Below the pieces are notes generated by a model, which saw only the letters and a program-made list of their open reading frames with translations, ran no database searches and was not told the origin of the DNA. Shown one piece after another: positions 13,451 through 26,700 of a stretch of DNA of 64,000 bases. This DNA is from Neocallimastix lanati (nom. inval.). Lineage: Eukaryota; Neocallimastigomycota; Neocallimastigomycetes; Neocallimastigales; Neocallimastigaceae. The stretch covers positions 1,601,001-1,665,000 of the forward strand of contig JACVTC010000002.1 of assembly GCA_016946835.1 (NCBI GenBank), read 5' to 3'. The translations under genes were made by a program, and so were the position numbers. How positions within the stretch are numbered: position 1 is the first letter of the stretch; the number at the start of each line of letters is the position of its first letter.

Positions 13451-13462
13451 TTATACATTTTA

Positions 13463-13634
13463 TTACTTTTTATTTCACATTATTATTTAAAATATTATTA
13501 TGATTATTATGATCTAATGAACAAATAATATTTATTTTTTTATTAATTTTATTTTTTTTTTTTTTATTTCACATTATTATATAAAATATTATTATGATCT
13601 AATTGGACAAATAATATTTATTTTTTTATTGTTT
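13463..13634. repeat. Imperfect tandem duplication, about 80-90 bp
   Basis: Two copies begin TTATTTCACATTATTAT and continue through an ATCTAAT..GGACAAATAATATTT type end, around 13470-13545 and 13565-13630. They lie directly after the decayed gene and before a long T-run. Confidence 0.7.
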
Positions 13635-13649
13635 TTTTTTTTTTTTTTT

Positions 13650-15560
13650 TTTTGTAATATAAAAAATATTCATGTATTCATGTAATTAATAAATGAATAA
13701 ATAAAAAAAGATTAAAGTTCGCAATAAACTGCGGCTATAAAAAAAAAATGATAAATACTTTTTTTCCCTCTTTCATTAAATAATTGTAATAATAATAAAA
13801 GAAAAAACATAATCATAAAATAGCATTAATTAAATTTAGTATATAATAATAATAATAATTTTATATTATATTTAAAATATTATGAATATAAATAGAGTTA
13901 AATAATTCTTTAATATAAATAAATATAAAATTCAATTTTATGTTTATTATTATCTTATTAATTAAATATTATTTAGCCTATTAAACATTTCTGAAATTAT
14001 TAATTAATTTCCATCATCAAATAAAAACAATTTATATTAAATAAATAAATGAAAATAATAATAATATTTTATTATTTTTTAATTCCACGAAAATTCCTTT
14101 TATAAATATCAATTTAATTCCGTAATTGTAACATTATTAAAAAGCGAAGTCATCCTAGTCTTATGATGTCATATTCAAACACTTTTTATTATTTATATAT
14201 TTATTTATTATTTATATATTTATTATTTATTATTTATTATTTATTATTTATTATTTATATATTTATTATTTATATATTTATTATTTATTTTTTATTATTT
14301 AATATTTAATTATTTATTATTTATTATTATTTATTATTTATTATTTATTATTTATTATTTATTATTTATTTATTATTTATTATTTATTATTCAATTATTT
14401 AATTATTTATTATTTATTTATTTATTATAATATAGCTATATTAATTTTATATATTGAGAATTAATAATAAATTTAATTTGTATATATATTATAATATAAA
14501 TATCCAAAATTTTGTTGAATATACTATTTTTTTTTTTTTTTGTAAATTGAAACCCACAATTTTTTTTTTAAAAAATATTAATATGTTCATTTAATATATA
14601 TACAAAAGATCAAACCAATAAAATTAAATAAAAATTAAGTGGTGAAGTAGTAGAATAAAAAAGAGTAAAGTATTAATGATATAATAAAATAATAAACTAA
14701 TAAAATATAATAATAATAAAATAATAATAAAATAATAAAATAAAAAAATAATAATGAATAGTAAAGTAATATAAATATTAAAGTAATTATAATAACATAA
14801 TAAAATAATAATCTAATAACAATAAAATAAAATAAAATAGTTGCTGTATACTAGATTTAATAAATTGATAATATATTGCTATACAATCACATATTATAAA
14901 ATATATATTAATGTAATATATTTGATTGATTGTTTTAATTTATATCAATATTATATTAATTTATTCTATCATTCTTATATTAATTTAACTTCATTACATA
15001 TAAAGAATAATTAATAAAAGAAACAAAAAACTTTTTTTTTTTAAAATTTATCTTTATTATATAGATTAATAATCTTAATAAACTGAAAATTTATTAATTA
15101 AAAATTTTAATTATATTTGTTTTATAACTATCCATATTATACATTAAAATATATTAAAATATATTGATTTAATATTAGATATTGTTTTTTTGAGAAAAAA
15201 AAAAAAAAAAAAAAAAAGGAAAATGAAAAGGAAAAGGAAAAGAGGAAAAAAAAATTTATATAAATACCAAAATATTTCTCAAAGTTTAAAATTCATATAT
15301 ATTCTTTTTTTTTAAAAAAAAATTATTAAGTACATTTAATCTATTTTTATCAAAAATTATAATATTTATATAATATTAAAGAAATTAGCTTTTTTATAAA
15401 AAATATTTTTTTAAAAAATAAGAAGATAAAATACTCTTAAATTCAAATATTGAATTATATCTTAAATTAGAAATAATAATAAAGAATAAAATATAAAAAA
15501 AAATAAATTATAATAAAATAACCAATAAAACTTCTAGTTTACATATTTATTTAAATATTA
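13650..15560. other. Intergenic AT-rich spacer with TTATTATTTATT microsatellite
   Basis: No gene found. It contains a (TTATTATTTATT)-type simple repeat around 14190-14430, AATAAAATAATA repeats around 14690-14830, and A-runs near 15196-15217. The promoter of the following gene should lie in its right part. Confidence 0.6.
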
Positions 15561-15564
15561 CAAA

Positions 15565-17160
15565 ATGTCTACTCAAGTTTTAAACTGTAAGCATGAAATA
15601 ATAAAAATATAAACATATTATTAATAGTTATTTATAGTATAATAATTATTGTATTTTAATATATAATAAAACTTTAAAAAAAAAAAAAAAAGCAATTGAA
15701 AATAATGCTTGGAGTCAATTCAATGAATTAAGAAATGATATTAATAACGAAATCCAAAATCATGTAAATAATAATATTCGAAATGAATATAATTATTATA
15801 GTAGTATTTTATTTTTATATATTTGTATATATATATATGTTACTAAAGTTCTCTAAATTTTCATAAAGAGAGAAGAATTTTTAATTGATAGTGCTTGGTC
15901 AAAATTCTGTGAAATTAAAACCAATGTTACCAAAAAGTCTGAATACATTAGGGCTTCTATTACACAAGAAGTAATTATAATTTTCTTTTAATAGATAATT
16001 ATTCTTTATAATTATTATTATTTATAATTATTAATATTTATTAAAAAAAATGATAATAATAATGAAAATAAAAAGGAAATTATAGAAGAAATTGATGGTG
16101 CTTGGAAAGAATTCATTGAAAGCAATAATACTAGCAATAATGATAACGACATTAAAATAGATGAAGATGTTGAAGAAATTGAAAACAAAGTAGATGAAGA
16201 AGAAGAGACTGAAGCAATTGATGGTGCCTGGAAAGAATTTATAGAAAATAACAATAAAAACGAAATAAATAAAGTTGAATATATTAAGGTCACTGAAGAA
16301 GAAATTGAAGAAGATGAAACTAGTGAAGAAGAATATGAAAAATCTGCATGGAATAATTTCAAATCAATTGAATCTGAGGAAAAATTAAAGAAAATAAATA
16401 TTGTAAATTGTTTTAAAAATAAAAAACTTTTTTTATTTTTTTTCTTTTAATATTTTTTATTAAAATTTTTATATAAATTATTATAAAGTATAATAGTACA
16501 ATAATATTAATATCTTTTTTTTACTAGAAAAATGAAATTAAAAAGAAACCAGAAACAGTTAAAATGCAATTGGCAGATTGTGCTTGGAATGAATTTGTTA
16601 CCTCTGACAAGAATTTATTTGAAAAATATGAAAAATCTTTAGAAAGACTTGAAAGTGATGTTATCATTAATGATGAAACATTTGCTGAAGATGAGGAATC
16701 AAATAAATCAAATACTTCTGAAATTGAAGGTGAGTCAACAATAATTGCAGATACTAAAGAAAATATTCTTTCAGAATCCTTAAAGAAAGAAATTATAAAT
16801 GAAAATGATAAAGTTGAAGAAGGAAATAGAGATATTAATATCGTTGAAAAAATTAAAGAAGAAACAAAAGAAGTTAAACCTATTGAAGAAATTAAAGAAG
16901 AAATTAAGGAAGAAGTTAAGCCTATTGAAGAAGTAAAAGAAGAAATTAAAGACCAAGTTAAGCCTATTGAAGAAGTAAAAGAAGAAATTAAAGATAAAGT
17001 TAAACCTATTGAAAAAGTTAATAAAGAAGATAAGTCATCTAAAAAGATCTTCAAAATGAAATCTAAATTCTCAAAATTTGTTAAGAAAACTTTAAAGAAA
17101 ACAAAGAAAATATGCAAAAATTTATTATTTATTAAGAAACAAAAAAAAGCTGAAAATTAA
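15565..17160 (+). CDS. Acidic AWxxF-repeat protein, 5 exons, 384 aa, unknown function
   Basis: I do not recognise this family. Exons 15565-15586, 15693-15763, 15869-15970, 16076-16402 and 16528-17160 join in frame with GT-AG introns, and every intron after the first is phase 0. Six copies of an A-W-x-x-F motif, usually preceded by I/L-D/E, lie at residues 13 (NNAWSQF), 40 (DSAWSKF), 74 and 116 (DGAWKEF), 156 (KSAWNNF) and 193 (DCAWNEF), spaced 27-42 residues apart. Each of exons 2-5 carries at least one. An acidic linker follows, then about four tandem KPIEEVKEEIK-like units encoded around 16870-17025. A very basic tail ends the protein (KKIFKMKSKFSKFVKKTLKK onward). No signal peptide or membrane segment is seen. 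The repeats look like short linear docking motifs, and the charged halves suggest a cytoplasmic or nuclear scaffold; both are inference. Confidence 0.8.
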
Positions 17161-17827
17161 AAGTAAATAGATTTTTAAAATTATTTAAAAATAGAAATAG
17201 TAATTATAATCTTTTAATGAAGTCAAAAAATAAAGCAATCAAATGATCGAAATGCTATTATTTAGTTAAATTTAAAATTATTTATATGTCATATAATTAG
17301 ATCAATCAAACATATCAATTAATTACATCATTTATTACATTATTTAATTACATTATTTAACACATCATTAATCACATCATACATCATTATTATCAATTAA
17401 TTAATTTCAAAAATAATTTATATTTGTATATATATATATATATTTATAACATTTAATCAGCTTCTTTCTTTGAATGTATTTTCATATATATAGTATATGT
17501 ATATCCATGAGAGAAAGAAAAATAAATAAAAAAATATATATATATATATTTAGGGATTTTAAATAATTATATATTAATTTTTTTTTAATTTTCTATATTT
17601 AGTTATAATACTTCCTAATAAAAATATAAATTATTTTTTGATTAGGAATAAAAAATAATTTATTCAATATAAGATCGACAATAATAAATTAATATATATA
17701 TGTGTGTATTTTAAATGCATGTATCAGTTTTGCTTTATTTTAATTTTCATTTTTTTTTTCTGATCAATAATTAATCATAATCATAATAATAGAAAGAAGA
17801 AAAACTTGTAAATATATAATTTTAGAG

Positions 17828-17870
<43 letters not shown>

Positions 17871-17995
17871 AATAAATAAAAAATTAATATTTTTTAAAAA
17901 AAAAGTTTATTTAATGATCAAATATCATATTATATATATATATTTAGTGTTTAGAATTTAGTTTTTTTATATTATTATTATTATTATTATTATTA

Positions 17996-18044
<49 letters not shown>

Positions 18045-18700
18045 TTAATTTATTTTTTCTTTATTCAAAATGAAAATTTTATATATTAATTATAGTAATG
18101 ATATTGTTATAAGAGAGAAATTGCATTTACATATATATACATTTATAATAATAATTACTTATTTGTAATAATATTTACTTCATAGTATAGTTATATTATT
18201 ATTCTTATATTTATAATTTCAATATTGGTAAATTCAAAAATTTCAAGGATTCAAGCATTTTTATTAATCTTAAATTAATAACTATTTTAATTATTAATTT
18301 GAATATTAAAAATATCTGATTTATAAATATACTTTGATACTTTTTTTTTTATTTGTAGATAAATTATTATTGAATTTAAAAAATTTATTTTTAAATTATA
18401 TAATATATATTAATAAATAATATGATTTTATAAAATTTTATCAACATTTTTTATATAATTTAGATATATATATATATATATATTAATTTTATTATTATAT
18501 TACTTATTGTAATATTAATGTTTTGATTTAAAGTCATTAAAAACTTTTCATGGCCTAAGTGAAACATTTTTTTTCAATACTTAAAATAAATGAATAAATA
18601 AATAAATATTAATTCAAAATATTTTTTTTTAAAATGTTTTTATGAGATATTAATAATATTTAATTTTATTTATTGATTTATTTATTTATTTTATAATTTT
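17161..18700. other. Intergenic AT-rich spacer
   Basis: No gene found. It includes the 3' UTR of the AWxxF gene, ATTACATTATTTA-like repeats around 17320-17390, a poly(A) tract around 17830-17868 and an (ATT)n microsatellite around 17967-18045. Confidence 0.6.
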
Positions 18701-18704
18701 CAAT

Positions 18705-18992
18705 TTGGCGAAATGCCACATTTTTTAATACGCCACATGCTTTCAAAAAATGGCGAAATGCAATTTGGCGAAATGCCCCACACCCGATAAGATCATCCTA
18801 TCTTTCTAGATAGTCAATTCAAACCCTAATCCAGAAAAAGAATTCCTTTTACAATAGAAATTTTATAATCTTAGAAGTGAGGTTCATTGCCTAAGAACTT
18901 TTTTTTGAATTTATTTATACACTTTATTTATTCATTTATTTATATCAATACTCCACTTATCGAAATGCAACTTGGGGAAATGCAACTCTCCC
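18705..18992. repeat. GGCGAAATGC-type short repeats flanking rearranged pseudogene ends
   Basis: Direct repeats of (T)TTGGCGAAATGC occur at about 18703-18718, 18750-18759 and 18761-18776. Related units ATCGAAATGCAACTTGGGG and GAAATGCAACT lie at 18958-18988. They bracket the direct remnant of the unknown gene and adjoin the inverted one. They are more GC-rich than the surroundings. Confidence 0.65.
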
Positions 18993-19310
18993 GATCTTCT
19001 CTTTCAAAGGCATTGACCTTACTAGCCTGTCTTACTGCATTTTCAGCATTGACGTTCTTGATTATTTTACACTTATAACAGTCGGAATAGCAACTCTTGT
19101 CGAGTACTAGCCCTTAGGCATAATTTCTTTAAAGAGAGCTGCAGATCTCACCAAGAATGGTATTGTTGAATAATCACCAGAGATAATTTGATTCTTAAAT
19201 AAAAAACATCCCATTCCTTTTTTATAATTTAAATCAATAATGACTGAATCTCTTCCACCAAGAAGGAAGTTATATAATCGTTACCTTGTCACTAAATTAA
19301 TTGTATACTG
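18810..19310 (-). pseudogene. Decayed gene of unknown family, copy 2 (partly inverted)
   Basis: The sequence at 18993-19310, read on the minus strand, matches 13073-13350 of copy 1: the CTTCCTTCTTGGTGGAAGAG start, GAATGGGATGTTTT, AGTACTCGACAAGAGTTG and ATGCTGAAAATGCAGTAAG. In contrast, 18813-18930 matches the 3' end of copy 1 (CAATTCAAACCCTAATCC, GTGAGGTT, GAATTTATTTATACA) in direct orientation. The copy is therefore a head-to-tail mosaic formed by an inversion or by two independent insertions. Several stops are present. Confidence 0.6.
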
Positions 19311-19319
19311 TTATTTATA

Positions 19320-20940
19320 TAACTAAATAATTTCATGTTAAAAAAATTATCAAAAAAAAAAAAAAAATAATAAATATATTATATATAAACTATGAACAAT
19401 AAAATTTATATCTATAATCTTATATACAAAATAAAGCAAATACATTTAAAAAATATCTTTAAAAATATATATATATATAAATAAAATTAGAAATGAAAAG
19501 TGAAATAAATGAAGTCTTAAATTTAGTAGTTATTGTATATATATAACTATAAATAAAAAGAATTATTTATGTGAAAAATTTTTAAAAACAAATTAATTAT
19601 CTTTAATTATTTTTTTTCTCTATTGAAATAATGATTTATAAATAAATCACATTATATAAAGAAATGTAATGGGTACGTATGTTAATATATTTAATTTTTA
19701 ATTATCTCAATAGAAAAAAGGTTATCTTAACATATTTAAATTCATATTCCATATAATCAATTATTGATTTTCTTTTTTATTAATAAAAATATATATATTA
19801 ATGTTTCTGATAGTATGTTTAATATAATAAAAGTAATTATTTCATTTTACAAAAAAAAAAAAAATTCTGCAATTTTGTTATTACCTATATGTAAAATAAA
19901 ATTTACTTAATTCTTGTATTATGATATAAATTTTTATTTTATATGGAATAACACTATATCTTTATAGAAATATTAATCTTTTTTTTTTTTCTTAATTTCT
20001 TACTAATTGTTATTAATTTTTTATAATTGCTTATTTTTAAATATTTTCAAAAATTATATTTTAATATGATTCAAACAAATGAAAATATTGTTTTTATACA
20101 TAATAAATATTATAATGAAATTTATATATAATATGTTTTAATTATTGAATTAAAATTAAATTTCTGAATATATTTAAAATTAAAACATTTATAAAATACT
20201 ATTGTCAATTAATTAAACAATTACATAAAACAAAAATAAAAAAAAAAAAAGAATTGATTAATTTTTAAAATCATAAATAAAATATAAGAATAAAAGTATA
20301 ATTTATTCAATATATCAATAACAATAATGAAATTGCAGAAAAATTTTTTTAAAAAATAAATTAATTATATTTATTAAACATTCTAAAAATAATACATGTT
20401 AAGGATAAGGAAAAAAATAAAATATGTTAACAATTAAATTTTTTTTAAGAATTTTTTTAATAATATGATAATTTATAGAAAATATAATTTATAATCATAA
20501 ATTATGATGATTGAAAGTACAATTTAAATAGTTTTTCAATTATAATGAAAATTATAATTATAAATATTAGTTATTAATTCCAAAAGAATATTCTTTTTTA
20601 TTGATTATCATAACCGTTTGCATATTCATTTTTAATATATGATCTTTATCAATAAATGATATTTCTTAAAATTTATTATTATCAAAATCATATTCTAAAA
20701 ATTTCATTATTATTATTACGCTTGTAAATTTTTAAGTATCAAATATATCTTACTAATTCCCTAATAAAAATTAAACATTTTTCAAATTACTATTTAAGAT
20801 TTATATTCATCTTTCATTTGACATATCTAAAAAAGGTTTACTAATGAACTAAAATTAATACATTTTAATACATCTAAATACATAGAAATCCGTATAACGC
20901 ATCAAAAAAATTTTTTTTGTATGAATTTAAAAATAATAAA
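19320..20940. other. Intergenic AT-rich spacer
   Basis: No coding frame. The only structure I noted is an inverted pair around 19611-19632 (TTTTTTCTCTATTGAAATAAT type) and 19703-19721, enclosing smaller dyads. Confidence 0.6.
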
Positions 20941-20945
20941 AGTAG

Positions 20946-21497
20946 TGTTAAAATACTGTTTATTTAATAGAGATAATTTTTTTTATAAAATTTTTTATAG
21001 GTAATATTATTATAATTACAATTCATGGTAAATACATAATATTTATAATACTTAAAACTTTATTTAATGTACATTGTAATTTAATCTTAATTTTATATTT
21101 TGACATTCCCCCTCAAATCTAACTTTGAAAGTAGATTTGTACAATTAAAATGTCTTAAGTTATTAATTAAATTTAAATAATATTTGATTCCTAAAATTTA
21201 TCATTAATGAATTATTCAAGTATTTAGTGAGGCCGTCGGTAATATTCAGCTTGGAGTTAACATACCTCAGTTTGATTTTATTTCCTTTTATTAATTCCCT
21301 TATGTAGTGATAGCGAGTATCATTATGTTTGGCTTTCTGTTTTGTTAATTCATTCATCATTCGTTACAATGAATAATGCAGTTTTATTGTCTACATTAAT
21401 TTCGATCGTTTTAGCATTAATATTCAGTTCCCTTAAAAGGATTTATATACCATCATGTACATTGTTTTGAGCTTTCGCTCAAATTGTAATACTCTGG
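20946..21497 (-). mobile_element. Ty1/copia fragment: LTR, polypurine tract and RNase H end
   Basis: On the minus strand this shows the RNase H C-terminus of a copia element (VDNKTALF, HYIRELIKGNKIKLRYVNSK, ITDGLTKYL). A polypurine tract of the form GATTTGAGGGGGAATG follows, then a candidate 160-bp LTR at 20946-21105 with TGTTAAAATA/TATTTTGACA ends. The rest of the element is absent; it abuts a host pseudogene. It is broken and older than the nested elements further right. Confidence 0.75.
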
Positions 21498-22790
21498 TCA
21501 AAAAAGTAATGAGCCATTTTTAAAAGCATATGAAGCAGAAATAAAAAAAATACAATCCTTATTTAGTGAAAATGTGATGACTATGATGAACACAAAGGAA
21601 TCCATTCAGAAATACAGTGATTCAAAGGCAAGTGATAAATGTAAGGCTTATATTGATGATATATTAAACTAAATATATTTGGCCAATGTCGGTCCGATTT
21701 TATGAACGCTTTTAATGTCCTCGCTTCAAAAATGACCTATTTAACATATTTTATGAAGGGAGATTGATGGAAATTATTGTCCATTAAGTGCCTATTTACA
21801 AGTGAATGAAATTCTGGTAATAACGATGAAATGTCAATTGAACAATTAAAAGCCAATGCTAATGACTGTAAAAATAATAAATGTAATGATAGAGTATTTT
21901 AGCTTTGGGTGACATTTTAGAATGTTTTGCGTCTTCGATAAGTGGTGCTATGAGTGGATTTGAAAAAAATCAAGTCTCTCTAAACCTTTAAACATGTTCA
22001 ATAACCCTGCAGCAGCTTTCTCTGGATTCTACTTGTCGAAGGATTGTGATGCTACTTTGAATTATGCCTCATATGTTGATTCAAATACAGGTTTCCCAAA
22101 TTGATTCAAATCCTTTAGGTGATGAAGCTGCTCCAAATGCTTTAAATTCTATACCACAGGTGCTTCAAAAACTCCAGATACTCCAAAAGATTCAGATTAA
22201 GGTGCTTCATTTACTCTTAAAAAGATTATTTACTCTTGTATTGCTATGGTATTTTTTTTTTTTTTAGACTTAGAGAAAACTTTATTTAATTTATAATTAT
22301 AATAAAATTACATGATTTAAAGGAAAAATAAAAAATAAAAATACATGAAATGAAATATTATATATTATATAATTATAAAATTGAGTTAAAGCAATAGTTT
22401 CTAATTTTTCTCATTCATCGATGATAACATCGCGTCCATTATTGCGAATAATAATTTCAGTATTAGTGTTATCAATCGAATCTGTATCAGATCTTTCACC
22501 GGGAGGTGAAAACCCATGACTTATCATTTCGACATCGACGCTCTTAGCAACGGTAGATTCAACGGAATACTATTTCATCATCAATCTAAAAGATCGACAA
22601 GTTAATGGTATTACGTTTGTTAGAAACTTCACAATCCCTACAAATTAATTACGGAACAGTCGACGAAGTTAAACTATGTTTAAAAATATTGTCAACTAAT
22701 TGTCTTTGTTCCACATTGCTATGGTATTATTATCTTCAATTTTATTATTTTTAAGTAAATATTACTTTTTTAATTTTCACCTTTTTTTCT
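21498..22790 (+). pseudogene. Pseudogene of the secreted GPI-type protein family
   Basis: This is a degenerate paralogue of the gene at 59981-60922. Matching pieces in order are MMNTKESIQKYSDSKASDKC against MMESKESIQKFCTTIESNDC, SIEQLKANANDCKNNKCN against NSEQLQALANDCSDSKCN, FSGFYLSKDC against the ISSYISYYKEKKC region, a short PDTPKDSD remnant of the Ser/Thr/Pro repeat, and the tail FTLKKIIYSCIAMV against FTFKRITYSFIAMV. Many stops and frameshifts are present, and the signal peptide end is missing where the copia fragment abuts. The tail is split by a retroposon at 22254-22714; its last codons (IAMVLLSSILL type) resume at 22715. Confidence 0.85.
22254..22714 (-). mobile_element. Poly(A)-tailed retroposon, copy 1, with 14-bp target duplication
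   Basis: The insert is bounded by ATTGCTATGGTATT at 22240-22253 and again at 22715-22728. On the minus strand it ends with AAATAAAG, about 17 nt, then a poly(A) tail (T-run 22254-22265). This is the hallmark of target-primed reverse transcription of an mRNA or LINE/SINE transcript. Its coding-like part reads ESTVAKSVDVEMISHGF and later NGRDVIIDE on the minus strand. It is homologous to 63389-63928. The family of the source gene is not recognised; copies are short and probably 5'-truncated. Confidence 0.8.
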
Positions 22791-22816
22791 TTTTTTATAG
22801 AAAAAAAGTAATATTT
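22757..22816. other. Perfect 15-bp inverted repeat
   Basis: AAATATTACTTTTTT at 22757-22771 is mirrored exactly by its reverse complement at 22802-22816, with a T-rich 30-nt spacer. It lies just after the end of the pseudogene and may be an ancestral 3' UTR hairpin. Confidence 0.6.
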
Positions 22817-23205
22817 TTAATTGTAAAAAAATTACATTAAAGATGATATTTTACTTTTTAAGCATAATGTTTAAAATAATTATAAAATATTAGAATTTTT
22901 TTTAATTATTATCATTAAAGATTGTTTTTAATTAATATTCTTGTAATTATTTTAAAAAATAGATAAATAAATCACTCATACATTTTTTTCATACACTAAG
23001 AATTAAATTAAAATAAAGAGGTAAATAAAATAAAAAGAAAAGTAAAATAAAGAGTAAGTAAAGAAAAACAAAATACGAAGTTCAGATAAAATAAAATAAA
23101 ATAAAGTAAAAAAAATAAAATGGAATAAGATAAAATAGAAAAAAAATTAAATTTTATATTAATAACATCTTTTTAAAAAAAAAATATATATATATATATA
23201 TATTT

Positions 23206-23698
<493 letters not shown>

Positions 23699-23719
23699 TT
23701 CCCCCTACATTGGCATTTT

Positions 23720-26700
23720 CTACATTTCCATGATGAAGTCTGAGAAATATTTAAGCTTGGGTCCAGAAATACTTTTGGTTAATGGATCTGCCATCATTGA
23801 GTTAGAACCAATGAGTGTTAATTTAATTTCATTTTTCATAATTTCATCTTGAACATATTTGTATTTTATATCCATATATTTGCATCGTCCCTTTTGGTTT
23901 TCATTTTCAGCTATATCCTTACATGGTTTATTATCTATTCTAATATTAATTCTAATGTTTTTGTTAAATATTTCATTAACTAATCTTCTTATCCATATAG
24001 CTTGTTTGGTACATTCTATTAAGCTTGAGTATTCGGCTTCTGTAGTTGATAAGGCTATATTTTTCTGTGTAATTGATTTCCATGATATTGGGCTATTTCC
24101 TAATACAAAAATATATCCTGAAGTGGATCTTCTTTTAACCTCATCACCAGCGAAATCTGCATCACAATAAGCTCTTAAAATTTTCTTTCCGTTATAATGA
24201 ATTGAATAGTCCTTGGTACTTTTAAGATATTTTAGTATTTGTATACCTGCATTCAAATCAGCTTTTGTTGGATTCTCAGAAAATCTTGCAGCTTGATTTA
24301 CTGCAAATGCTATGTCAGGTCTTGTTTTTGTTGATACATATAATAGAGATCCAATCAATCTTTTATAATCAGTTTTGTTAATTTTCTCAGAGTTTTCTCT
24401 ATCTTCTAATTTTGCATTAATACATGGTATTCTAGTTATTTTAGTATTGTTTATGTTGTAGTTAGTTAACATTTTTTCAATATAATCTTTTTGATTAATT
24501 TTGTAGCCTTTATTTGTTTTAACTATATTGATTCCAATAATTTTGTTTGCTGATTTATCTGTGGAGACTTTGTATTTACGTTTTATCTTTGAAACAATTT
24601 TAGTAATTTCTTTATTCTCTCCTGCAATTAGTATATCATCAACATAGAGTGTTAGTAATAAGCATAATTTATTATTTTTATATTTACCAAATAAACAACT
24701 ATCTGTATTATATTGAATTAACCCAATTTTCTTAAGAAAACCGGAGATTTCGTAAAACCATTGTCTTCCAGCTTGTTTGAGTCCATAGAGAGCCTTTCGT
24801 AATAATCCTGATTTTCCACAATTGAAATTTTTATCACCGATTGGAATTTGTACATAAATTTTCTCATCTAATTTAGCGTTCAAATATGCAGCTTTAATAT
24901 CGATTTGTCTTAAATCCCATTTATATAAAGATGCAATAGCAATAGTTAATCTAAAACTATCCATTTCTATTGTAGGAGAATAGGTGCAGTTATAATCAAC
25001 TCCTTTAATTTGTCGAAAACCTTTGACGACCAATCTAGCTTTATATATACCATTATCTTTTATAGTAAAAACCCATTTAACGTCGAGTGGCTTAATGCCT
25101 TTTGGAATATTTTTATTTTCAACAATTTTCATTACATTATTTCCATATAAATTTTGTAATTCTTTGTTAATTGCGTCTTTCCATTTGTCCGCATTTTCTG
25201 AATTCATAGCTTCTTCATAATTCTTGGGAATTAATGTATTAATGTTATTGATTCTATTTCTCTTGCGTCTTTCGTTTTCATCTGAGTCTGTTTTCTTTTC
25301 AAAAAATGGTTTATTTGATGTAGATACTCTATCTTTTATTTTTCTTTCTTCATTCAATTGATAATTTTTTCTTTTTCTTTTTCGATAGTTTTTTGTTTTC
25401 TCGTTATCAATTTTATCATTTTTGTTTACTAGTTTATCGAAAATTTTATTATTTCTTTTAATATTAAATTTAAAGTTCTTTTCTTTGTTCTTTCTTAGTT
25501 TTCTTTTATCTAAAGGTTCCAGATCACTAAAACTGTCCTCAGATTCATTCTCTGAATTATAGTCATTCATTTTATTATTATCATATATTTTATTATTTTC
25601 CAAATTTGATTTTTCATTCATCTTCATATTAGCCAGATTTTTATGATTGCTTTCAATTCTATTCTCAATAAGTTTCTGGTCTAAAATTTCATAATTATTA
25701 AGGTTTGATTTAGATAAATTTTTATAATTATTAAGGTTTGAAATTTTTAATTTATTCTTAAATTTGAAATTTTTGAAATTTTTATTCAAATTTTTATTAA
25801 TAAAACTTTTTTTCACATTTTTGTTCAAAAAATCATTTTTTGTGATTTTTATACCCTTTATGTTATTATCGTTATTTCTATTAATAATAGTGTTATTTTC
25901 ATTACTTTTAATATTATCATGTAGGGTTTTGGCATGGTTTTCGTTTGATGAAATTTTTATATTATCTTCAATATTTGAATTTTTAAGTATTTCCTCTTGT
26001 TTTTCAGCTAATTTTTTATTTTCATTAATTTTATCTTCATTGATTTTATCATAATTAATTTTGTCTTCATTAATTTTATTTTCATTGATTATGTCTTCAT
26101 TAATTTTTTTTCATTGATTATGTCTTCATTAATTTTATTTTCATTAATTATGTCTTCATTAATTATGTCTTCATTAATTATTTCGTTTTCTGAATTATTG
26201 TCTAACATGTTTTCATTATTGTATTCATCCATTAAATCAATATTATCTTCAATATTAATTTTATTCGGTTTGTTTTCATTCATTTCAAAATTCATTATGA
26301 TAAATAGATTGACTAAATTGATGTTGTGAATCATGTTGTGAGTCCTGTTCCCCCTCAATTTGTTTATCTGAAGGATTTGAGGAATGAAAAAATGATGTGC
26401 CAAGTGAACCTAGAGTACTTTCATTGAAGTATGCGTCACGAACTATAATTATTGTTTTTGAAGTAATGTCGAGGACACGATAACCTGGGGAATCTGATGA
26501 GTATCCTAAGAAAATACCTGGTTTTGTATTATTTTCAAATTTTCCTTGTTTGTATCTATTAAGGAAAAATACTTTACATCCAAACACTTTAAGTTTAGAT
26601 ATATCAATTTTCTTATTAAAAAATACCTCGTTCGGGATTTTAAATTTAATTCCTTGATGCGGATTTAAATTATACAATATACATGCACATTTAATAGCTT

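Noticed and set aside
18887-19078. Plus-strand 63-aa frame
   Set aside because: It overlaps the rearranged pseudogene in the wrong sense.
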